Assembly: GCA_963169105.1 (NCBI GenBank)
Contig: OY720636.1
Span: 106,578,539 to 106,642,538, forward strand
Length of the DNA stretch: 64,000 nucleotides
Direction: 5' to 3'
Origin: Ceriagrion tenellum
Lineage: Eukaryota; Arthropoda; Insecta; Odonata; Coenagrionidae
A model generated the notes under the pieces. The model saw only the letters and a list, made by a program, of their open reading frames with translations. It did not search any database and was not told the DNA's origin. Below, piece after piece: positions 47,801 through 58,754 of this stretch. The translations under genes were made by a program, and so were the position numbers. The first letter of the stretch is position 1. The number at the start of each line of letters is the position of its first letter.

Positions 47801-49419
47801 CTGCTTGTTTATTATCACACAAACATACTGATTATTACATTTTAATGGAAAGCAACGTGGAAATCTTGACATTTTACTCAGACTTGGATATCTGGCAAAT
47901 ACTCTGGATGAAACCTGAAATAATTCTACGTGGTGTATAGGTTATGGGCTGTAGGTGGTCGGATTAGTGCGGTGGCCGGAGAACTGGCTTTACGCACTCG
48001 CATAGGCCGCTACATACGGTAACGCCGTGCCATACCCTGAGAAAAAAGCGAAAGCATTTATTTTGTTTTATATTCGTGGCATCGTTATCGTAAGTAGTTT
48101 TCTTTATTATGTTGGTGGCTGTTTCATTTCTATTTATCTATTACAATTTTTATACATCTTAAAAAATAGTGCTCTATTGTCAATTGTTGAATGTTTGTTT
48201 TTTGGAAGTGGTTATCAAGATGTTGTTGATAAAAGAAAGATAAGGGGATTGTTACAATTTTTGAAAGAGAGGCTGGAGAGAGAGGATAGGAGACGTATCG
48301 TGGTCTTATATTAAGAAGTGTATGGAACTTTGGAATACAAATAATCAATTGAAGAAAAGAGTCACGACATCGCACTACTTGGATACTGTGAGAAGAGCAC
48401 ATCAAGTACTGCACTCTGTCTTTCAAGTGAGACGTTAAATAATGTAGCTTCTTGCCACCTATTGCAAAGAGTAGTATTCTCTTTTCCCTTTGACTCTATC
48501 CTTCTTCTTCTTGCCCCTATTTATTCGAAGATATCAGGCTGTAACATAAGGAATTTCAGTCCTGATAAAAAAGAACTCTTAAGTATCTCCAAGCGAGCGT
48601 TTATTTGGTCAACCGACGTTTCGAAGCTTAACGATAATTTTGAAGATAACTATTGTATTTAAAATTGCGCTCTTAAATTCGACACCGCAATCGAATAATG
48701 AGTAATTGCATGGCGATATTAAGTATTATTTTTCTATCATTCCCCTTCTATTCTAAAACCTTTCTTCCAGTCTGAAACACTGGCTTGTACAGCACAAACT
48801 GGGGATAAAATGACGATGATATTGATTGGCTTTTCGAATGAATGAGGAACTTTTATAATGATTTTCTTTCCTCCATCTAAAATATGCCGTGGAGCCCTCA
48901 CCTTAGAGATAACTGATGCTACAAACGGTGATTCCTCCTGTCCTGTCCTGTCTTGTTCCTAAAATTCCAGTTGAATATTGGACTTCGCATCAAACCTTTG
49001 TTTCTTCAACTACTCATATAATTCGTTGAATTATTCCCTTATAATTTTCTAATCTCTCTACTTGGAGTGTCATCATGAATATATTAACATGCAACATTAA
49101 AATTTAGCGTATCATTAGGTGAGCATAATGGAATTATAATCACGGATAAAGACTTGATTAGCTGTTTTATTTACGAGAGAGATATTTTTCTCAGCACTAG
49201 CTTTCCCATAAGGGAGCACACGTCTTAAGTTATTTGGTAAACAGGCGATGTGATTTCAGCGTGACCATTGCGGTCATTGAGTGAGTTATTCATTATGCAG
49301 TATAAATTATCCATTTATGAACTCATTGCAAAGGAGTGCTCTGCTTGTCATTAAGCCTCGATCCATTTTTTTTTTGCTTCGAATGACTTTTCTTGGATTG
49401 ATCTGAGATTTTAAATGGA
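47801..49419. other. Unassigned; partial GAAAC-type module
   Basis: At 48613-48655 the minus strand reads TTATCTTCAAAATTATCG then AAGCTTCGAAACGTCGG, resembling the GAAACGTCGG end of the palindromic elements but with a different core. Nothing else is recognised. Confidence 0.4.
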
Positions 49420-49770
49420 TTGGTGGCTCATCCAAAAATGGGTAGCAGCATGTTAGAGGAATTGGGGTGGAGTCCACTGCAAGATAGAAGAAATGAAAAT
49501 TGATTATTGGGAATGTTTAAGTGTTTTTCAAAAACCCAGTCTGGTTGGAATTGGAGAAGAGGCTGGAACCACCAAATTTTGTGGGGAAAAATGACCATCC
49601 GCTGATACTAAAATTACCAAGGCAAAAAATGAATGCTGCCAAATACTCCATCTTGAATTGCGGGGTTCTTGAATGGAACCAATTTCCAGAAGAACTCAAA
49701 ATTCCATTACCAAGGAATGTAAATAGTTTTTTAAAACTTTTACTCATAAATAACGAGAGTGTTTGATGCG
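49420..49770 (+). mobile_element. LINE RT C-terminal fragment (MLEELGWSPLQDRR)
   Basis: MLEELGWSPLQDRR occurs at 49452-49493. After a frameshift an open frame (49521-49766) carries LILKLPRQKMNAAKYSILNC and EWNQFPEELK, the terminal box of a LINE RT. The frame ends TGA at 49766. The 5' part is absent. Confidence 0.75.
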
Positions 49771-52700
49771 TTATGTAGGTATACGTATTTTTAAAAAACT
49801 TTTTCATAATTATTTACAGCTAAACAAATGTTATATTGCCACCAGAAAATGTCTAATTGCAATATTAAAATATTGAATGAATGTATTAGTCGTACCACAA
49901 TCTGCGCCACCGGAAGGCTGGTTAGACTCATTTAAGAGATTCATCAATCACTCAATCCTAAAAGTGGGCGAGATTGGCAAGAAAAAGCGAGCCAAGGTCG
50001 GGGAAAGAACACATCCAAGAAAAGTGTCTTCATAAGAAAAACCCAGGAAGATTCGTAGAAAAATACGTATTTAATATTTTCCGTTCTTGTTTGCGTGCGA
50101 GGATCAGTTGTCGAAATATTAGCCTCTGTGGATCAACAAGTTCATGGTAGACTTAAAAACTCTAAATTCTCGTGAGATGAGACGGGATTTTGTCAGAAGA
50201 AACTCTGAAATAAGATGGATAATTAACTGACAGTACTTTCGGTATGTAATAATTAAGGTGTCTGGACATTATTATTACATTCTAAAGGTAATGGTGTGCA
50301 AAAATTACTATGGAACGGAGGCAGATCCTTGGATAGAAGTTCCTGGTCCAGCTGCTTAAAAATTAAGGAACATAATTTATTTTCGAAATTAACTGTTGCC
50401 GGCAAAGTTTCTTTTACCTGAGTTGCAATTTAGCTTGAGGAAACCTCTTGTTTTTCGAGGCTTTCTTGGAAAGGGCTTGTTTGAAACGTAGCACCTTCCG
50501 CGTAACACCTTTAGAAGTGATTAGTCATAAATCTGGGTTTTTCTCCTCTTGACTTCCAAGTCTTCCGGCATTAAAGTATACTCCCTCTTCCTTTGTGTTA
50601 AGATTGCCTTCTTCATCGCATCTGGGCTTTTTGTCTTCGTTTGGAGGTGGGTGTAACAGCTCAATTTGAATGAGGAAAATTTGCCTCGTTACCCCCCGTG
50701 CCACGCATGCCCCCCCCCATGCTCTCCTCTGATTTATATGCGTAGAAAAACTTCCCCGTGTATCCCGATGTGTTGCTCTCCACCTTTTTACATGAAAGTA
50801 TGAACCCCAAGTTTAGGCTTGCTAGCTGAAGTCCACCGGTTGGCACTTTAATGTCCTCACGCCGGCATAATCAGAAGTCCCTTTCACTTGTCACCCTCGC
50901 CTTTCTCTTCGAAGAGTGATTGCCAGCAAATAATTGTAAGCAGCATATATTTTATTCTGCCAGTCGCCGCAAATGATGTTTTCAGCGTGGCCACCTAGGT
51001 AATTTCTGCAGCTGTAAATGGAAGGAAAAAATAGAGGAAAAGCTAAAACTTGGCGTTAAATAGAGTCTTCAGTCTGACAACTAGCCTGGGTCAGAGCTCA
51101 TCATAATGTATGGGCTTTGCAAATCACCTTGGAGTGGAATTTCTTTTCAAGGAAAGATTCCATGAAAATCACAAAAACTGGGTAAACGAAAGCCATCCTC
51201 CCGTAAATGCACTCCGGACTAAAATCTCCGGAAAAAGAATTTGATTATCGTCACTTAATGGCGATGCTTGAGTTATCTGAAGAGTGATTTGGGGTTAGTT
51301 GTTAGACGAATGATTACCCATCCGTAAATCGGCACTCGGACTTCCTGCTCATTAGGCGAAGGCTTTTGAGAGGTAGGGGGACGAGGGTCTTACACTATGA
51401 CCGTTCAATCCTATAAATTTCATTTGACAAAAATGTGATGTGTTCCCTAGACAGTATTTTTAGGATATTTTCAATGTTTTGAATGCATTTTTTCCAAATA
51501 TATATCTAAAACTTCAGTTACGGCTTCATTGGACTAACTTCGCCTTTGCAAATAACTCAAAAGATAGCAAATCAAATGGAACTTTTCGGCCAAAAATAAT
51601 TTTTCAGCTTTCCCAGCTTTTGCTATCAGTAAAGACAATTCGACTTCTCCACTGTGTCTAATTCTGCTGCCGACGTGCCAGCCGTAATGACGACGTGCGA
51701 CGTCGAAACGTTGGCAGAGTTTGACTCGGTAGAGGATACGAACTGTCTCCAAATTCTCGAATAAAAATCTCCGGAAAAAGAATTTGATGCCACTCATTAG
51801 CGATGCTTGAGTTGCTTGACGAGTGATTACGGCGCCATACGTTTGAAGTATTAAGCATTTCCGGGAAGGAGGAAAGAATGGAAGAAATCTTTTAAGAGGG
51901 GCGTGTGCCTCGAGACGCGTCATTTGTTTTGGGTGACGGAAAACAGTGAGCATCCGTCTCGGGCGCTTTTCAAGTGCATTCCCCCGCAGGTAGGCTAAAG
52001 ACGTCCTTCATGAGCGAAAGGCGTTCCAGCGGTTTGCAGACCAAGCCGCTCGACTCATCGACGAATCCCTGAGGAGCACGCGCCGCTGCGTCGCGGTGGA
52101 CCGCTTTATAACTTAACTGCCGGCTAACCGAAGTGAAGCGTGCGGCTTCTGTGGTCAGGACGCGACAGGCGTTCCATCCTATAGAGTTTCGTGGATTCAT
52201 CGTCCGGCGACATGGTGACCCATATATATACCTACATATAGTCAGGCGCATGGCCGCGTCGGTTCGAAAAGGGTTTTTTGAAGCCTACGGGAATGCGGAC
52301 GACGAGACGGCAGCACTCGCTCAAGGGATTTTACCCTTTTTACCTTCGTCCCTCTCATTTTATATCCTCAGACAAACGGTTCTCGTGCATATTTTCCAGG
52401 GCGTAATGCGGGAGTCTTTGTTCATGGGAGTCGCGGGGTGGATTTTTGGCCGGATGCCAGCGAATAATAATGATTAAAAAAAACAAAGATATGCAGGTCG
52501 AACGTTCGGAGAGTTGGGAATGCTAATTTTTTTGCCGGATTCATAATTGTGGGGCTCAGTACCCGACCGCATTTCGTCCCGATTGAAGTTTTACGATTTC
52601 ATTTGTGAGCCTAAAAGGGATGTCTGATGGCTATCCAAATCTTTCCCTTCAATAATGATGAATGCGCATCCCTCTGATATTCATCCTCACTCTTTTATTC

Positions 52701-53599
52701 TTTTGTGCTCAGGAAATCAGTATTCTTTTGCCTTTTACCAGAGATATTTCTCCGTGAAATATCCTCATGGGTTCTGTAGATTGTTTCACCATTTCAACCG
52801 CGATTTAGACTGGGTTGATGCTTTATTCTCAGTATTTTCGGATCAAAAAAGGTTAATTTAAGATAAGAATAAAAATTTCCGATGATATATTATCTAACTA
52901 GATTTTATAATTTCAGCAGCCTTATGAAATATAATTACTCGAGATAAATAAATAAATTTCATGACTTATGGCATTGACTGATATATCCCTCCCGTTACAT
53001 GCAATTTACTTGATTGTTCGTACTCAAATATGGCTCAAATCATCCTCAACTCTCCTTTTGTCACTCTTAAATGGCCGTAATTTTCTGAAAGTCACACGTA
53101 TGACTCGTCATTCACTTACGCTGTGTATCCCACCCAGAAGGTCTTCCATTACGTAAGAACTTAAGCCATAGTATAGCCGTCCGAGGAATGGTCCTATTTT
53201 ATTCATCCTTCATTTGTAGAGCAGCTATCGTCATTAGTTTTCAACGCACCATGACAATTTCGAAACGTTTTCAGCAGTCATTATGATTCCAGTGCTTATT
53301 CTATGTAGGGGGTGTGGAAATAAGTTTGAAATGTTATACCACTCGAATGTTCATTTTAATTGAAGTATTATTTGTACAGAAAACTCTTGACTCTGAACTG
53401 ATTCCCTTGGCGCTGAAACTTTTATGGCATCACGCGAAAGTGCCTAAGTGATAACCGTCGTCACGATGAAAGAAGAATGGGTACATTTCTCATAAAAAGC
53501 TCGCTAGCAGCCACTCCAGGAAATCTTTTCCCTTCAGACGACTCCAATTGGACTCTTCTCCTCCGCGAGCAAATGTTTTGATGAAAAAATGAAAGAATG
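49771..53599. other. Unassigned; GC-richer segment at 51.9-52.5 kb
   Basis: A CpG-richer stretch at 51900-52480 is open on + for 114 codons (52133-52477) and on minus for 93, with no recognisable domain. It could be regulatory or a missed exon. The rest is AT-rich. Confidence 0.4.
51669..51720 (+). mobile_element. Solo hammerhead-like module
   Basis: CTGCCGACG (51669-51677) pairs with CGTTGGCAG (51709-51717) around a GTAATGA (51684-51690), C, GACG..CGTC hairpin and GAAAC (51705-51709). This gives the three-stem order expected of a hammerhead fold, with an altered CUGANGA core. No long palindrome arms are visible beyond about 15 bp. Confidence 0.5.
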
Positions 53600-54125
53600 T
53601 CTCCTCTCCAGTTTCGTCCCTCTTCTGGCCTTTTTAAGACTCGAGTCGAGTTTTTCGTCTCTCTCTCTCTTTCAGGAGAAGCTTCGAATATACTTTGTCC
53701 CTCATCCACCAGAGAGTTTCTCCTCCCCCCCTCCCTCTCCAACCCCATCCCTTCCCCATCCACCCGTACACTCACTCCCTTTCAGTTTCAGTTTGTTTTT
53801 CGTCGCTTTATATTTTTTCTCCTCCTCCACCCGAAGCTTCCAAAAGAAACGTTTTTGAGTTCGATGCGGCTCATATAAAAGATCGCGGCGGATGGTCGGT
53901 CCCTCGCCCGCCTTGAGTGATGCCCGGAGGGGGAATGGCGGTAGGAGGAGGAGGAGGAGGAGGATGAAGAGGTGGAGGGGAATGGGAGAGTCGAGAGGAG
54001 GTCGGGGAATCGTAGAAATCGTGGGAAGGGGATGGGAGGGCAAACTTGGGAGCGACGCTGGCTCGAGTCCAGAGATAAAGGCAACCCTCTCTCACGCCCA
54101 AACCTTTTCCCTCCGTAATTCCCGG

Positions 54126-54166
<41 letters not shown>

Positions 54167-54280
54167 TCCGAATCTCTCCTCTCTCATGGTGACGCTCGCC
54201 GACTTTCCTCTTTCCCTCACCTTCACTTCCCATTCCATCCTCCCCCATTCCCCCCCTTAAGGATAAACAACCCCTAAATT
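53600..54280. repeat. Strand-asymmetric purine/pyrimidine block with CT repeat
   Basis: Pyrimidine-rich sequence (53700-53830) turns to purine-rich (53920-54020) and back, with a pure TC dinucleotide tract at about 54131-54162. TATAAAAG occurs at 53874 next to CpG-rich sequence (GATCGCGGCGG). Long frames on both strands here reflect composition only. A promoter is possible but unsupported. Confidence 0.5.
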
Positions 54281-57200
54281 AACCCTCTCTCTCTCTGGTC
54301 CTTGATAATAACATAAGGCTATCTCTTCAACAAACGTAACATACCTACCTCTCGAGGTCAGAAAATTTTGCATTTCCAAGTCGCGTCGCATAAATTTGTC
54401 CGAAACGCTCTCTTCTGTGGGAACGAACGAATTGAGCTGATAAGTTTGAATCCGCAGAGTTATCAGCTCGACCTCTAATTGTTGGACGTTCATCTTCTTT
54501 TATTTCACAGAACTAAACTGAATGACTTGCATTGCTGCCGTTTTTTTGAGGAGATAGTGGCGGTCCACCTCTAAGGCTCGTGCATAAAATTATGCTAAAA
54601 TTGTGATGTTCCCTGAAATATTTCCTACTATGCTTCTGTTGACTTTAAAATGTTTCCGTTTGCTTTCCGACTGTATGTAAAAGGAATGACTGTCCATGAA
54701 AACTGAAAAAAAATCAGTTGCATCATAATTAATATCAATATTGCCATCGGTTTGTGGTATCATCTCTAATGGGCTCAAAAAAGTTGGCAATCAACCCAAT
54801 GGAGTCAGGATTTTTAAATTTGTCTTAACGGAAGTTTAAATGTGCAGAACACGGAAACACATCGCACATTGTTCGCCGAAATAACACGAAAAGGGAAATT
54901 TGTGAGGGAAATTGCGTTGCTCTTTTCAACAGTATAAATAACAAAACAGCTTCATTTATACAAAGAAGTAATTAACTAAGAAATAAACCTGGATTGGGGA
55001 TAATTAAGGTGGAGTTGCTGAATATTTAACAGTTTTTGCCTTTTACTAGTTCCACACATTAATGCGCTTGGCACAGCTTTGGGACATAATTTCCTACACT
55101 GCACCACTTGTGAGGCGACATTTTATGAATATATTCTCTTTTTCTAATAGCAAATGTGTCTCGATGATTATTAATGAAAAAAGAGGAATTGAATCCCTAA
55201 TTTAGAGTAATAATTGAAGCAAAATGGAATTCAAAAGTAACTGAATAAATTAGAAGAAAAGTTTTGGAAATATTATGTAAGCCTTAATACACATACTCGC
55301 CGTTTGCTTCTGTGGAAAACTTTATATTCTTCTGTTTACTGAAATGAATTTATTTAATTAAACTGCATGGCCTAATGATTAATCAATGGAAGATATTTTC
55401 TGTTGTAGAGATTACTCTAGTGATTGCTTTTCGTCTTTTATCCACCCACAACCGTTTGCTTCTCTCTTTTTAAATTTTTAATCGCCGTTCTCTCTTGATC
55501 TATTCCTCACACAAAGTGTCATACTCATCAGTCAATCAGTCAAAGAGTCACCAGCAGGGGAGATATTCATTTCATGGTCTTCGATACAAATTTCATCGAT
55601 TCAATAAGCAATGGATTGAAAAGATATAAACCCGTTCAAATCGATGATTGATCACCCATTCAGCTCCAATTTTCCGGATGGATCCTACATATCGAAAATT
55701 CTCGTCTGTTCCCTTCCTGACTCAGAAACCCGCCTTCTCACTAATTACCGGACACATTGTGTTAGGGTCGGGTTCAGTCCCGGGCATCGGACGAATTCCT
55801 TAATTAGGCCCATTAGTCTCGGTGAATTCTGTATCCCATGTGTGATGAGGGCGGGGTCTTCACCGCCTTACACTTGTTTCTTTCGTTTCACTTTAAAAAG
55901 AAAAACAGTTTTCATACTCGTGTCACTACATCCGCCTACTCATTTTTGTCTCGGTTCTCACGTTACCCCGCTTCTAATAGCACTTCCTTTACCTCACTAG
56001 AAACCCCGCGCTCCCCGCCCCATAAAGCCATTGCCATACCATGCTTGGTCCAGCACAATATATGTTGCGCTAGTCAGTTGGTAATATTTAGCGCGGACTC
56101 TAGTGTTGTGAGCCATTCTTGATATTTGCACTTAATGTTGTACTTATGGGACATTTTCAGCCACATTATAGTGCATGTCATGTATACATTATTTTAAATT
56201 AAGCAATCTACCGCAGTTGGTGACATAAATAAAAAAAATGCCTGGACATTTTTGCATACATACATACCAGTCCCGCCGTTCTCTTCCGGGGTAGGCACAG
56301 TCACTAAGTTTCACTCATAAATACATATTTGTACTCTTAACTCTGCTTCAATTATTTCCTCCATACTGACCTATCCTTGCAACCTCTTTTGCCTCATTTA
56401 CCCCCATACACTGCTTCATACACGCCCTCCTGTTTTTAAAACTCCTAATATTCCTCCTAAGACTTTCCTCAACCACATTCAACCTCAACTTTCTCGGCCT
56501 ACCTCTACCTCTCACACCATTCATTTCTCACTCTTATATATCTGTTTCGTTATTCGACTCTCATCCATTCTCTCAACATGGGCAAACCAGCGAAGAACAC
56601 TGCTTTCATGCATGTCCATTACTGGAGCATCTAACTCGCATTCATTTATTACCCACTCATTCCAAACAGTTAAAAAAAAAACAGCCTGGATATTTTAAAC
56701 TGTTTTTAAATTCTACGCCATAATATATCTCATAGTGGCGTGCAAGTTTCGGTGGTGCAATCGTAATGCAATCGTTACAATAATCTCTACCACAGAAAGT
56801 ATTCTTTTGGTTATCAACAGTCCATGTAGTATACATAAACAGATTCATTTCAGTAAACAGAAGAACATGAATTTTTACACAGAAGCAAAGGGCGAGTATA
56901 TATGTATCAGGTTACATGATATTCCAAAACGTTTCATCTATGTTAACCGGTTACTTTTGGATGGAGACAATTTGAAAATATTGAAGTTCACGGAGCAAAT
57001 GTTAAAGTTTATGTGATTGGTTGACGACTAATACATCCTACTCAGAGCTAGATGCAAAGGAGAGAGGGGCTAATGGAAAACGGAATTTAACTAGTTTTTG
57101 TTGTCCGCTTATATTTAGGTAGTTCGAGCGAAATATCATGTTACCTAGAAATCAATGAATTTGGTCTCATTTTAAAGAAAAATATATCAGCCTTCCATTG

Positions 57201-58060
57201 ACACCAAAAATTCAACCCCTTACCATATTAATTTCTGAGATATTTGCCAGAAAATACCAGCCCTTTTACATATGAAATGGTACATGTATGCACTCCAGAG
57301 AGACCTTATTTAACAAGTAAGGGAGTTATAACACCTAGATATCGTCAAAAAATCAACAATGTAGTTTATGTGTTTTATCAACTATTTTTGAATATTAATC
57401 ATACTCTCACCGCAGTAAATTCTTCGTAATCAAAATAAACCTTCCGTTTTGATGGAGTTTCAATCGTACCGCGTGAAAAAAACTGAGTTAAAGATTTATT
57501 TGGATATTTTAATTTGATTACTTACAATTTCTGTCATGTAAAACTATATTGTTGAACCATTAATAATGCAATCTTTAATTTGTGTGTCTCATAGCTGGTG
57601 AAATTAAATGTATAATTCGAATATGGTCTATATTACGATTAGGGAACTATCTCGCTCGCACCACCTTAAACATATATATTTAAATAATATTTCTTCAGTT
57701 TTGAGCCAGCATGCCAAATTTTATATGATAATTTTAAGTTTTTTTTTATATAGGCTATCTCAAGAATGGCGAAAAAGCGCAACGATGCGAGTTTTTTTTT
57801 GCCGCGAATAAATTTAATGACATAAAGAATTAGAAAAGATAAAAACCTTTACACTAATACTGAAAGCTCATATCTTAAACGTTGTATACTTACATGAAAT
57901 TTTATTGCATGCAAAACTAAAGTTACGCAGCAAAATAGCATATGATATTTGTTTTCTGTGCGTGCTAAGTTGCCACATAAATATTTACTAATTTTCATCA
58001 ATGAGTGTTATTCAACTCTGTTTAAGAAACATCGTCTCAGTACCAGCATACACGGTTTCC
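54281..58060. other. Mostly unassigned
   Basis: Besides the LINE tail at 56250-56640 I see no supported gene. A 118-codon + frame at 55644-56000 has no recognisable domain. Confidence 0.45.
56250..56640 (-). mobile_element. LINE RT tail relic with TATG-rich 3' end
   Basis: The minus strand reads VLRWFAHVERMDESRITKQIY, a frame change, RGRGRPRKLRLNVVEESL and RRACMKQCMGVNEAKEVARIG, then a 3' UTR with CTACCCCGGAAGAGAACGGC and a short TATG repeat at about 56262-56273. It is the most complete member of this group here. Confidence 0.8.
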
Positions 58061-58754
58061 TTAAGAAATGGAACTTCCAATTCCCCTTATCACCTCACCC
58101 TCACCTCTTTTTTTTAATTCCCGCCTCGCCTCTCCCCCATGCCACTCCCTCGTAAATACTTCCCGTTCTCCCCGACCCCGTAAAATGCTGACCACCTCCA
58201 ACACCCCATGCCATGGCTCAGAAACTGCCCTCCTGACCCGCAATGCCTCCCCAACCTCTTCAAAAAACCACCCCACTGCCGACCATAGCCAACGCACTCC
58301 TAAGGGGTTACAAAGAAACCCCATGAAGACGGAGATTCTCCGTCGACCCGCGCCACTGGACGTCGTCCGACCAGATCCGAGACTGCCTCGAAAGAATGGC
58401 CGTTGATTACGGCCGACAATGGGGAAGGGGAGGAAAGACGGGGTCGAGGAGCTGAAAAGGGTGAAAAAAGGGATGAGTTTGGTCGGGTGAGATGAGAGAG
58501 AGAGAGAGAATTTTATATAGATAGCCAGTCGGAGGAGTGAGTTTGTTAAACGCTTCTGAAAGATGGGAAGTCGCTTGTTCGGGTGGGTGGAGGAGGTAGC
58601 GATGAATCTTTCGTGGAATTCTTCCGTTGATTGCTCATTCGCGGGACGCATTCCTAATGGCACCCTGGCTCGGAAATTCTCGCACATCCTGCGCAGCTCG
58701 GCGCTCGGCGAGCGGCAGGAAGGCATGGAATATCATTTCCGAAGATCAAATTGA
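58061..58754. other. GC-rich island with long open frames on both strands; function unclear
   Basis: The minus strand is open for 221 codons (58726-58061) and the + strand for 112 (58068-58406). I recognise no domain in either, and composition (C-rich on +) explains part of the openness. On + an AG repeat (58493-58509) and TTTTATATAGATAG (58510-58523) precede an ATG at 58563 with a 63-codon frame, a layout that could be a promoter and first exon. Confidence 0.3.

Noticed and set aside
53220..53285. CGAAACGTTTTCAGCAG as another hammerhead-like module
   Set aside because: There is no convincing CTGANGA core or paired stem before GAAAC.
53461..54260. Frames of 89-125 codons on both strands
   Set aside because: Low-complexity translation of strand-biased purine/pyrimidine sequence and the CT repeat.
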